Below are positions 34,361 through 44,249 of a DNA stretch of 64,000 bases, in pieces. The stretch spans positions 47,068,902 through 47,132,901 of the forward strand of contig CM039511.1 of NCBI GenBank assembly GCA_022432975.1, given 5' to 3'. The notes below the pieces were generated by a model. That model was given only the letters and a program-made list of their open reading frames with translations, was not told the origin of the DNA and searched no databases. The stretch comes from Begonia masoniana. Taxonomy: Eukaryota; Streptophyta; Magnoliopsida; Cucurbitales; Begoniaceae. Each line of letters opens with the position of its first letter. The stretch's first letter is position 1. A program made the position numbers and the translations under genes.

Positions 34361-34489
34361 TTCGGCTCTTGATTCAAGAAGCTATAGTTAATTTTTTGTT
34401 ATCAATTTTTTTTTTTTTTTTTTCTGATATGATTTCTATTCGTTATCATGATTTCTTTTTTTATTGTGAATTGTTGTCTTCTTGCAAAG

Positions 34490-34665
34490 TTAAAAAAAAA
34501 AGAGTTTGTCAAAAAGTAAAAAAAAAAAATGAGTGTCAAAAGTCAAAAAAAAAAGATCGTTGCAAAGTCAAAAAAAAAAGGAATTGTTAAAAAGTCAAAA
34601 AAAAAAGTGTCAAAAGTCAAAAAAAAAAAAGAGTGTGAGAAGTCAAAAAAAAACAAAATCGAATT
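34490..34665 (+). repeat. A-rich leader minisatellite of element C
   Basis: Runs of A separated by GTGTCAAAAGTC or GTTGCAAAGTC, matching D's array at 38450-38620. Lys-rich open frames here are compositional. Confidence 0.75.
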
Positions 34666-35204
34666 TTGTTTTAGAGATTTTGAAATTTCTAGCCTTTAAA
34701 TTTCAAAAATCGTTCTTCAATTGTTAGATAATTGTCTGTGAAAATTCAAATTATTGAATCTTCATTCGAAATTTGTCTTTATACAAATTTATTTTTGAAA
34801 TCAAATTATTGAATGCTTCATCAAAATATGGTCTTGTCCAAATTTATTCCGAAGGTTAAATTGTTTGAATCTTCATTTGAACGATTGTACATCCAAAGTT
34901 TTGTTTCTTATTCAATCATACCCTTGATTTTAGCATAGACAAGTTTGAACTTAAGCTTTAAAGTTTGATTTTTTTATAGTTTGGCGTGTGAAGATTTTAT
35001 CATCGATCAAGTTCTTAGTAAAGACCAAAGGGAGATCTAGGTAAAAGCCAAAAGAGGGTTGAGATATTAGAGAAAAAGTCTCATTTTTGAGCGAAACACG
35101 GTGGAGTGAATCCATTCGAGAGTAAACACGCCCTGTGAGGGAGAGGTAAGGTCCATTATTTGAATATTTTTTCTATTTCTTCTCACATTTTCTTTATTTT
35201 CTTA

Positions 35205-35960
35205 TTGTGGTTGATAAAGATAAGGGTGGAGAACAAACGAGGGTGGATTTAGTTGTTCCATGAAAGCCAGCAAGAAAAATTTCAAGGCTTAACTACGAGG
35301 ATGGACCGATGGAATCCCATCCCCTAGTCATACGCGACAAAGGAAGATTTTTGAGGGAAATTAAAAGATAATAGTGGATATTATCAAAGGGATGAATGAT
35401 TAGGTCGTAACCGAGCGATGATGATCTACAAAGTAACATCAAGGATTAAAATATTCCACCTTTCGAGGGAAGAACGACCCCAACGAGCTCTGTAGAGTGG
35501 GAACGAACAAGTAGGACTTGATGGAGGAACAGTTTAAACAAGAGATCATTTAGTCACAGGTCGGTTATTGATGTGCAAAACTAAGGAAGATGGATCCAAA
35601 GTACAACATGAGCATATATTCATGACAAGATGCCATGTGGCTCAACAAAGGTTGTAGTTTGTCATCATAGTGGGAATGCACCAATGTAGCAAGCACATTA
35701 CTAGTCCAAAGTGGAACTTGAAAACCGTAGCAACATCCAAAACATACACGTTGCAATGGTTTTTTTCAAGCGATTGTGGCGAAATCAAGGTGACTAAACA
35801 GGGGGAAAGTTCTTTAGCAATTGGAAGGTACCAAGATAAAGTTTATTTGGATGTAGTGCAGATGCAAGCTAAACACATACTTTTGGGGAGACCTTGGCAA
35901 TATTGATCGAAACGGCAAGTTAGAACGGTTGTACAAAAATGAGTATTCGTTGGTTTACAT
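35205..35960 (+). pseudogene. Partial gag and protease of element C
   Basis: The gag start (matching D's MSGEQNEVDLK region) is readable with several indels at 35225-35500, followed by the same deletion junction as in D. The protease part reads LQWFFSSDCGEIKVTKQ and QMQAKHILLGRPWQY at 35750-35905. The active-site region (near 35660) has lost a base, so whether it had Asp or Asn cannot be read. Confidence 0.75.
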
Positions 35961-36399
35961 AATGGAAACAAAGTTTATCTTACCCCATTAAAGACATGGG
36001 AAGGCAATGAAGATCAAGAGAGGATTGGACGGAATTTCAAATAATTAAGGATGAATAGGAGAGAAAGAAAGTGGTGAAAAGAAATTATTTGAAAAAGAGG
36101 CCGAAAAAGAAAACGAACGTGTGAAAAGAAATTAGTTCGACAAAAAGGCAAACATAGAGAAAGAATGGAGAAAGAAAATAGTTGAATCAAGAGCATAAAG
36201 AGCGATGAAAAACCGGGGGAGCAAGAGAGAAAATGATGGAACAGAGATAAAAACTGAGGGAGAGAGTGAACAAAAGCTAAGTGAGCAACCAAATGTTATG
36301 AGCAAACAAAGTGAGGAAAGTCGTGAGATGATTTGCTTTTATATAAAGAGTTTATTTATCATAACGACTACCCACAGTTTTCTCCAAGAGTGTTTCTTT

Positions 36400-37131
36400 T
36401 CTTGTGCAGAAAAAAACTATGAAATTCTGAGGCGTTTCGAAGAGGAATTTCTCCGCTGAGTGAGATTAAGAAGCCAAAAAGATTCTTCCTGTGCCAAGTA
36501 CGTTAGTTCTAAGTCAACCGAGAAAACATCAAACAGGTTTTGAGTGGTGGTAAGTAAGGCAATAGATTTTTTATATGAACCTATATATGATAAGGTAATA
36601 GATACTATGCAAAATTATGTTATTGAAAAATTTGTCATTGATTACTTGACTACAAATTTGTTTATGACAAAATTGGTAGATACATTATTTGCGAGTTTCA
36701 AATCTGATTTTTAGCCTTTTAAGGGATTTTATTTCTATTCGAGATTAATGCACTGTGATATTATTGATGATTTTAAATCTATTAAATCCGTTAAAATTAT
36801 TAACTTCGTTTTAACTAATAAGTTGTTCTTGTGCAATGAACGTTAAAAAAGGACGAATTTGTAAGAAATTTATTCAATGGTAAGATTATTTTTAAACCGA
36901 GAGATTTGGCTTGGGTACGTCTACAAAAAGAAAGGTTCTTGAAACACACGACAACAAGCTACAACCCAGCAGGAGGATGATCCTTCCAGGTTTAGAGTGC
37001 ATCAACGACATCGCTTACAAGAGAAACACTAACGAGTGATACGGTAATGTAAGCACATATTTTAATTTTACAATTATTTTATATGATGTAGGCGATTCGA
37101 GGACGAATCTTTTCGGCAAACGGGGAGGGAA
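36400..37131 (+). pseudogene. RT remnant, integrase C-terminus and polypurine tract of element C
   Basis: Matches D's long ORF with stops and frameshifts throughout. The position of the RT catalytic loop reads as ATTACTTGACTACAAATTTG, again without the Asp-Asp codons. The integrase end (KERFLKH) and GGCGATTCGAGGACGAATC precede the purine tract at about 37117-37131. Confidence 0.75.
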
Positions 37132-38307
37132 TGATGTGAACGAGGATGCGTAAATCTCATTGCAAGGACCATGATATATTAGAAGATACAAGGAGGTTCC
37201 AATGAAAAAAGCTGGTCCATAGTTTCGTCTTGGAAGCCCGAGGAAAGAGCCATCACAACAAAAGCACAAGCCTAATTAAAAAATGAAACAGTTTTGTAGC
37301 ATGGAACTGGCCCCACAAAAATTGGCAAAAGAAGCCCAATAAGGCGCAAAGTTGGGCCTCCACAGAATTGACCAAGGATGGAGAGAGGAAGGGTAGAGAT
37401 CCACACAAAGTTCAAAGAGATAAAGATTTCACGTGGGTTGGAAGAGATAAAGACCAATGACTTGGTTTATGATGGATCCAAGTTGAGACAGATCAGGCCC
37501 AAGAACAAAGTTCAATTGAGATAGGGACGGCCCAATGAGCAGAGTCAGAAGCCCAAAATTTATTGAAAAGATTTTTTGAAGCAAGGGAAGCGCAAGATGC
37601 ATGAAGATTTGGGAGGATGCGACGCACATTCATAGTAGAATTAAACACATGTGCCTATTCACATTCACTGTTGAATTACAGAGGACATGCGCCAAGCACA
37701 TGCTTAGATGAGGAATTAAAAGGTCACATGCAAAGCACATGCAATCATACAAATCTCGTGGGAAAAGATCATATCCAGCTGAATCTACTCAATCAGTTCA
37801 AATCACATTCAAACGGAGTTTAAACAAGAGATAACATCTGATCATGCCAAAGATCATTATCTCATGATTTATTAGTTATTTTATCTTTATTTCGTTTTTT
37901 ATTATTATTTTATTTAATTTTAATGTGTAGCCTATTTAATGGCAAACTATTTGATTTAATAAGAAGAAGAAGTTTGAATTAAAAATTGAGTGTTTTTTTT
38001 AGGGAGGATTTCTCTTTAGTTCTTTGAGAAAAACGACGATCTTCTTCAAGTCACGCTTGAAGAATCTCGCTTGATAGCTTTGGTTCTTACCAACGAGTTG
38101 GGTCTGGGTCAAGCTCCTGTTTTGATAGTTTTGGTTCAGCCAACAGGTGTGGCTCGGGTTAAGCTCCTGTTTTGATAACTAGGGTTCCATCGAATTCTTC
38201 GATTGGGGTCTTAGTTCCTTACTTTGTTCTTGAATCGAAAAGGCGTTCCTAGAATTATTCCGCGTTGTTGTCGGGTCCCGGGTCCTTTCGATCCGAGGTT
38301 CGCATCA
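37132..38307 (+). repeat. LTR shared by elements C (3') and D (5')
   Basis: It begins TGATGTGAACGAGG after a purine tract and ends GAGGTTCGCATCA, followed by a primer site, so it acts as the 3' LTR of C and the 5' LTR of D. Its first 650 bp differ from the LTR at 41099 by many single-base indels, and its last 450 bp hardly at all. Confidence 0.88.
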
Positions 38308-38309
38308 GT

Positions 38310-38321
38310 TGGTATCAGAGC
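38310..38321 (+). promoter_or_regulatory. Primer binding site of element D
   Basis: TGGTATCAGAGC starts three bases after the LTR end. Complementary to initiator Met tRNA. Confidence 0.93.
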
Positions 38322-38449
38322 TTCGGCTCCTTGATTCAAGAAGCTATCGTTAATTTTTTGTTATCAATTTTTTTTTTTTTTTTCTTCTTCATCTTATTCT
38401 ATTCGTTATCATTGATTCTTTTTTTATTGTGAATTTGTCTTCTTGCAAA

Positions 38450-38620
38450 GTTAAAAAAAAAAGAGTTTGTCAAAAGTAAAAAAAAAAAGGAGTTGTCAAA
38501 AGTCAAAAAAAAAAAGAGTTGTCAAAAGTCAAAAAAAAAAAGAATTGTTAAAAGTCAAAAAAAAAAGTTGTCAAAAGTCAAAAAAAAAAAGAGTTGTGAG
38601 AAGTCAAAAAAAAAAAAATC
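38450..38620 (+). repeat. A-rich leader minisatellite of element D
   Basis: About seven copies of a 24-27 bp unit, GTTGTCAAAAGTC plus 9-11 A and G. The two overlapping open frames across it encode only Lys/Ser/Gln/Val repeats and lie upstream of the gag start, so I do not call them genes. Confidence 0.85.
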
Positions 38621-39203
38621 GAAATTTTGTTTTAGAGATTTTGAAATTTCTAGCCCTTTTAAATTCAAAAATTCGTTCTTAAATTCGTAGATAATTGTTC
38701 TTTGAAAATTCAAATTATTGAATCTTCATTCGAAATATTGTCTTTATCCAAATTTATTCTTTGAAAATTCAAATTATTGAATCTTCATTCAAAATATTGT
38801 CTTTATCCAAATTTATTCCTTGAAGGTTCAAATTGTTGAATCTTCATTTGAAAGATTGTCATCATCCAAAGTTTTGTCTTATTTCAATCATACCCTTGAT
38901 TTAGCCATCTTTACAAGTTTGAACTTTTAAGCTTTAAAGTTTGATTTTTTTATAGTTTGGCTTGTTGAATATTTATCATCGATCAAGTTCTTACGTAAAG
39001 AACTAAAAGGGAGATCTAGAGGTAAAAGGCAAGAGGGTGAGACTATTATAGAAAAAGTCTTAATTTTTGAGCGAAACACGAGTGGAGTGACATCCATCGA
39101 GAGTAAACACGTGAGGGAGAGGTAAGGTCCATTATTTGAATATTTTTTCTTTTACTTCTAACAATTTTCTTTTATTTTCTTATTGTGGTTGATAAAGAAT
39201 ATC

Positions 39204-39476
39204 ATGAGTGGAGAACAAAACGAGGTGGATTTAAAGTTGTTCATGAAAGCCATGCAAGAAAATTTCAAGGCTCTAAATACGAGGATGGACCGATTGGAAT
39301 CTCCATCCCCTAGTCATACGCGACAAAGGAAGATTTTTGATGGAAAATTCAAAGATAATAGTGGATATTATCAAAGGGAAATGAATGATAGGTCGTACCG
39401 AGAAGATGATGATCTAAGTAACATCAAGGTAAATATTCCACCTTTACGAGGGAAGAACGACCCAAGAGATATTTAG
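39204..39476 (+). CDS. Truncated gag N-terminus of element D
   Basis: The ATG at 39204 gives MSGEQNEVDLKLFMKAMQEN, then NTRMDRLESPSPSHTRQRK and VNIPPLRGKNDPRDI before a TAG at 39474-39476. This is a short helical gag start of about 90 residues. I chose this ATG because the frame upstream (to 39183) is leader sequence. Just past the stop another frame reads LDWERKVDLMEEPVKRDHL, the junction where the gag middle and zinc knuckle are deleted relative to B. The 1-bp shift at the junction separates gag from the protease ORF. Without a knuckle it may not package RNA by itself. Confidence 0.65.
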   Translation: MSGEQNEVDLKLFMKAMQENFKALNTRMDRLESPSPSHTRQRKIFDGKFKDNSGYYQREMNDRSYREDDDLSNIKVNIPPLRGKNDPRDI

Positions 39477-39496
39477 ATTGGGAACGAAAAGTAGAC

Positions 39497-40114
39497 TTGA
39501 TGGAGGAACCAGTAAAAAGAGATCATTTAGTCACAGGGCGAGTATTGAATGTGCAAACTAAGGAAGATGGAGCCAAAGTACAACATGAGCATATATTCCA
39601 TACAAGATGCCATGTGCTCAACAAAGTTTGTAGTTTGATCATCAATAGTGGGAATTGCACCAATGTAGCAAGCACATTACTAGTCCAAAAGTTGAACTTG
39701 AAAACCGAGCAACATCCAAAACCATACAAGTTGCAATGGTCAAGCGATTGTGGAGAAATCAAGGTGACTAAACAGGTGGAAGTTCCTTTATCAATTGGAA
39801 GGTACCAAGATAAAGTTTTATGTGATGTAGTGCCGATGCAAGCTACACACATACTTTTGGGGAGACCTTGGCAATATGATCGAAACGGCAAGTATAACGG
39901 TTACAAAAATGAGTATTCGTTGGTTTACAATGGAAAAACTGTTATCCTTACACCATTAAAGCCATGGGAGGCAATTGAAGATCAAGAGAGGATTGCGAAG
40001 GAATTTCAAATAATTAAGGATGAAAGAGAGAAAGAAAGTGGTGAAAAGAAATTAGTTGAAAAAGAGGCCGAAAAAGAAAAAGAAAGTGGTGAAAAGAAAT
40101 TAGTTGAAAAATAG
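39497..40114 (+). CDS. Protease-like ORF of element D with catalytic Asp replaced
   Basis: This is a 205-codon open frame (ATG at 39500). Residues about 45-60 hold the retroviral-type protease site, but it reads LIINSGNCTNVAS: Asn (AAT at 39644-39646) stands where B has Asp in IDSG. Then come PYKLQWSSDCGEIKVTKQ, a GRYQDKVLCDVV strand and ATHILLGRPWQYDR, all well kept. The C-terminal 50 residues are Lys/Glu-rich repeats (ESGEKKLVEK twice). An Asp-to-Asn change at this position inactivates aspartic proteases. The domain may survive as a structural part, or simply by youth of the copy. Confidence 0.8.
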   Translation: MMEEPVKRDHLVTGRVLNVQTKEDGAKVQHEHIFHTRCHVLNKVCSLIINSGNCTNVASTLLVQKLNLKTEQHPKPYKLQWSSDCGEIKVTKQVEVPLSIGRYQDKVLCDVVPMQATHILLGRPWQYDRNGKYNGYKNEYSLVYNGKTVILTPLKPWEAIEDQERIAKEFQIIKDEREKESGEKKLVEKEAEKEKESGEKKLVEK

Positions 40115-40268
40115 GCAAAAATAGAGAAAGAAAGTGGAGAAAGAAAATAGTTGAAAGAGCATAAAGAGAGATGAAAAACCGAGGGAGCAAGAGAGAAAAA
40201 TCGATGGAAAAGAGATAAAAACTGAGGGAGAGAGTGAACAAAAGTCAAGTGAGAAACAAATCGTATTG

Positions 40269-41648
40269 ATGAACAAAAGTGAGGATAAGCGTGAGATGAT
40301 TTTGCTTTTATATAAAGATGTTTATTTATCATCTAACGACTTACCAAGTTTTCTTCCAAGAGTTGTTTCTTTTCTTTTGCAGAAAAATAAATATGAAATT
40401 TCTGAGGAGTTTCGAAGAGGAATTTCTCCGATGAGTGAGATTAAGAAGCAAAAAGATCTTGTGCCAAGTACGTTAGTTCTAAGTCAACCGGAAACATCAA
40501 ACAGGTTTGAGTGGTTGGTAAGGCCATATGATTTTTATATTGCACCTACTATATGTATAAGGTTAATAGATAATATGCAACATTATTTTATTGAAAAATT
40601 TGTCATTGATTACTTTGCATACAAATTGGTTTCTGACAAAATTGTAGATACATATTTTGCGAGTTTCAAATCTGATTTTAGCATTTTAAGGGATTTTATT
40701 TCTATTCGATATTATTCACTGTTTGATATTATTGATGATTTTAATCTATTAAATCCGTTAAAATTATTAACTTCGTTAACTAATAAGTTTGTTCTTGTGC
40801 ATGAACGTAAAAAAGACGAATTTGCTAAGAAATTTCATTCAATGGTAAGACTTATTTTTAAACCCGGAGATTTGGTTGGGCTACGTCTACAAAAAGAAAG
40901 GTTTCTGAACACACGGAACAACAAGCTACAACCTCGAGGAGATGATCCTTTCCAAGTTTTAGAGTGCATCAACGACATCGCTTACAAGATCAACCTACCG
41001 AGTGAATACGGTAATGTAAGCACATATTTTAATTTTACTAACTTATTTTTATATGATGTAGGAGATTCGAGGACGAATCTTTTCGAAAGGGGAGGGAATG
41101 ATGTGAACCGAGGAGCGATAAATCTCATTGTCAAGGACCATGATCTATTAGAAGATAAAGGAGGTCCAATGAACAAAGCTTTACATAGTTTAGTCTTGGA
41201 AGCCCGAGGAAAAGAGCCATCACAACAAAAGCACAAGACTATAAAAATGAAAAGTTTTGTAGCATGGAACTGGGCCCCACAAAATTGGCAAAAGAAGCCC
41301 AATAAGGCGCAAAGTTGGGCTCCACAAATACCAACGGATTGGAGAGAGAAGGGTAGAGATCCACACAAAGTACAAAGAGATAAAGATTCACGTGGGTTGG
41401 AAAGAGATAAAGATCCACATGACTTGGTTTATGATGTGATCCAAGTTGAGACCAGATCAAGGCCCAAGAACAAAGATTCAATTGAAGATACGGGCGGCCC
41501 AATGAGCAGAGTAAGAAGCCCAAAATTATTGAAAGATCTTTTGAAGCAAGGGAAGCCGAAGATGCATGAAGATTTGGGAGGATGCGACGCACATGCATAT
41601 GTAAGAATTAAAACACATGTGCCATGCACATACACATGTAGGAATTAA
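40269..41648 (+). CDS. RT-remnant / integrase C-terminal ORF of element D, running into the 3' LTR
   Basis: A 459-codon open frame from ATG 40269. The same frame is open upstream to a TGA at 40173-40175, so this ATG is only a convention. In order it has a linker (LPSFLPRVVSFLLQ), a short RT start (SEIKKQKDLVPS), an RT palm remnant (FEWLVRPYDFYIAPTICIRL, then KFVIDYFAYKLVSDK), and the integrase C-terminus (FKPGDLVGLRLQKERF, DDPFQVLECINDIAYKINL). The catalytic YFDD is changed to YFAY at 40611-40622. RNase H and the integrase core are deleted. The frame crosses the polypurine tract at 41084-41098 and continues 183 codons into the LTR with two GGPM motifs (GGPMNKALHS, GGPMSRVRSPKL). Confidence 0.78.
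   Translation: MNKSEDKREMILLLYKDVYLSSNDLPSFLPRVVSFLLQKNKYEISEEFRRGISPMSEIKKQKDLVPSTLVLSQPETSNRFEWLVRPYDFYIAPTICIRLIDNMQHYFIEKFVIDYFAYKLVSDKIVDTYFASFKSDFSILRDFISIRYYSLFDIIDDFNLLNPLKLLTSLTNKFVLVHERKKDEFAKKFHSMVRLIFKPGDLVGLRLQKERFLNTRNNKLQPRGDDPFQVLECINDIAYKINLPSEYGNVSTYFNFTNLFLYDVGDSRTNLFERGGNDVNRGAINLIVKDHDLLEDKGGPMNKALHSLVLEARGKEPSQQKHKTIKMKSFVAWNWAPQNWQKKPNKAQSWAPQIPTDWREKGRDPHKVQRDKDSRGLERDKDPHDLVYDVIQVETRSRPKNKDSIEDTGGPMSRVRSPKLLKDLLKQGKPKMHEDLGGCDAHAYVRIKTHVPCTYTCRN
41084..41098 (+). promoter_or_regulatory. Polypurine tract of element D
   Basis: CGAAAGGGGAGGGAA ends at the base before the LTR. It lies inside the open reading frame, encoding part of FERGGND. Confidence 0.85.
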
Positions 41649-42280
41649 AGAGGACATGCGCCAAGCACATGCTTATATGAGGAATTAAAAGGTCACATGC
41701 AAAGCACATGCAAATCATACAAATCTCGTGGGAAAAGATCATATCCAGCTGAATCTACTCAAATCAGTTCAAATCACATTCAAACGGAGTTTAAACAAGA
41801 GATAACATCTGATCATGCCAAAGATCATTATCTCATGATTTTATTAGTTATTTTATCTTTATTTTCGTTTTTTATTATTATTTTATTTAATTTTAATGTG
41901 TAGCCTATTTAATGGCAAACTATTTGATTTAATAAGAAGAAGAAGTTTGAATTAAAAATTGAGTGTTTTTTTTAGAGAGGATTTCTCTTTAGTTCTTTGC
42001 GAAGAACGACGATCTTCTTCAAGTCACGCTTGAAGAATCTCGCTTGATAGCTTTGGTTCTTACCAACGAGTTTGGTCTGGGTCAAGCTCCTGTTTTGATA
42101 GTTTTGGTTCAGCCAACAGGTGTGGCTCGGGTCAAGCTCCTGTTTTGATAACTAGGGTTCCATCGAATTCTTCGATTGGGGTCTTAGTTCCTTACTTTGT
42201 TCTTGAATCGAAAAGGCGTTCCTAGAATTATTCCGCGTTGTTGTCGGGTCCCGGGTCCTTTCGATCCGAGGTTCGCATCA
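41099..42280 (+). repeat. 3' LTR of element D (1182 bp)
   Basis: It begins TGATGTGAACCGAG and ends GAGGTTCGCATCA, with perfect-but-one inverted ends. A second LTR-like start, TGATGTGATCCAAG, lies exactly 333 bp in, at 41432. That internal start corresponds to the first base of element B's LTR. The right flank is satellite block 2. Confidence 0.88.
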
Positions 42281-44249
42281 ACGAGGTTGTGTGTTACATG
42301 ACTTGTGGTTAGAACCTAAGTTATACATTTCACATTCAAGGTTTTAACTTGAAGTGATGAGAACGACGTGTATTGAGGACCCAACAACCTTCTTGGACGC
42401 GAAACTAAGACTTAGTAATGCGCTTGATGAAGCATTAGAAACTTCACTTCAATCGATTTGTTCCAAAAGAGTCGAACGTATCAAGCAAATGATGTTGTGT
42501 GTTACATGACTTGTGGTTAGAACCTAAGTTATACATTTCACATTCAAGGTTTTAACTTGAAGTGATGAGAACGACGTGTATTGAGGACCGAACAACCTTT
42601 ATGGACGCGAAACTAAGACTTAGTAATGCGCTTGATGAAGCATTAGAAACTTCACTTCAATCGATTTGTTCCAAAAGAGTTGAACGTAACAAGCAGATGA
42701 GGTTGTGTTAAATAACATGTGGTTAGAACATAAGTTATCCAATTCACATTCAAGGTTTTAACTTGAAGTGATGAGAACGACGTGTATTGAGGACCCAACA
42801 ACCTTCATGGACGCGAAACTAAGGCTTAGTAATGTGCTTGATGAAGCATTAGAAACTTCAATTCAATCGATTTGTTCCAAAATATTTGAACGTATCAAGC
42901 AAATGAGGTTGAGTGTTACATGACTTGTGGTTAGAACCTAAGTTATCGATTTCACTTTCATGGTTTTAACTTGAAGTGATGAGAACGACGTGTATTGAGG
43001 ACCCAACAACCTTGATGGACGCGAAACTAAGACTTAGTAATGCGCTTGATGAAGCATCAGAAACTTCACTTCAATCGATTTGTTCCAAAAGAGTCGAACG
43101 TATCAAGCAAATGAGGTTGTGTGTCACATGACTTGTGGTTAAAACCTAAGTTATCCATTTCACATTCAAGGTTTTAACTTGAAGTGATGAGAACGACGTG
43201 TATTGAGGACCCAACAACCTTCTTAGACGCGAAACTAAGACTTAGTAATGCGCCTGATGAAGTATTAGAAACTTCACTTCAATCGATTTGTTTCAAAAGA
43301 GTCGAACGTATCAAGCAAATGAGGTTGTGTGTTACATGACATGTGGTTAGAACCTAAGTTATCCATTTCACATACAAGGTTTTAACTTGAAGTGATGAGA
43401 ACGACGTGTATTGAGGACCCAACAACATTCATGGACGCGAAACTAAGACTTAGTAATGCGCTTGATGAAGCATTAGAAACTTCACTACAATCGATTTGTT
43501 CCAAAAGAGTGGAACGTATCAAGCAAATGAGGTTGTGTGTTACATGACTTGTGGTTAGAAACTAAGTTATCCATTTCATATTCAAGGTTTTAACTTGAAG
43601 TGATGAGAACGACGTGTATTGAGGACCCAACAACCTTCTTGGACGCGAAACTAAGACTTAGTAATGCGCTTGATGAAGCATTAGAAACTTCACTTCAATC
43701 GATTTGTTCCAAAAGAGTGGAACGTATTAAGCAAATGAGGTTGAGTGTTACATGACTTGTGGTTAGAACGTAAGTTATCCATTTCACATTCAAGGTTTTA
43801 ACTTGAAGTGAAGACAACGACGTGTATTGAGGATCCAACAACCTTCTTGGACGCGAAACTAAGACTTAGTAATGCGCCTGATGAAGTATTAGAAATTTCA
43901 CTTCAATCGATTTGTTTCAAAAGTGTCGAACGTATCAAGCAAATGAGGTTGTGTGTTACATGACTTGTGGTTAGAACCAAAGTTATCCATTTCACATTCA
44001 AGGTTTAAACTTGAAGTGATGAGAACGACGTGTATTGAGGACCCAAAAACCTTCTTGGACGCGAAACTAAGACTTAGTAATGCGCTTGATGAAGCATTAG
44101 AAACTTCACTTCAATCGATTTGTTCCAAAAGAGTCGAATGTATCAAGCAAATGAGTTGAGTGTTACACTACTTGTGTTTTGAACCTAAGTTATCCATTTC
44201 ACATTCAAGGTTTTATCTTGAAGTGATGAGAACGACGTGTATTGAGGAC

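Larger units (their letters stand above)
33434..37131 (+). mobile_element. Element C: noisy copy of the non-autonomous element D
   Basis: It contains a 5'-truncated LTR (33434-34346), primer site, A-rich leader, partial gag, protease, RT remnant and integrase C-terminus in the same order and with the same internal deletions as D. It then shares the LTR at 37132-38307 with D. Relative to D it has a 1-bp indel every 10-30 bases, which fits sequencing noise near the contig start as well as it fits decay. It may therefore be a real tandem copy or an assembly duplicate. Confidence 0.75.
37132..42280 (+). mobile_element. Element D: non-autonomous Ty3/gypsy derivative with intact frames
   Basis: LTR (37132-38307), primer site, leader, shortened gag, protease-like ORF, long RT/IN-derived ORF, polypurine tract and LTR (41099-42280). 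Compared with B it lacks the gag middle with zinc knuckle, most of RT, all RNase H and the integrase zinc finger and core. The remaining sequence is largely open (205 and 460 codons), and the second halves of the two LTRs are nearly identical, which suggests recent activity. The 3' flank is satellite (ACGAGGTTGTGTG). Mobility would need proteins supplied by an autonomous relative. Confidence 0.88.

Noticed and set aside
38450..38690. Lys/Ser-rich small proteins (also at 17465-17640 and 34490-34730)
   Set aside because: They are translations of the A-rich leader minisatellite upstream of gag in each element, with length varying by copy.
41239..41635. Minus-strand ORFs of 119 and 68 codons within the D LTR
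   Set aside because: They are antisense shadows of the long plus-strand frame that runs into the LTR.
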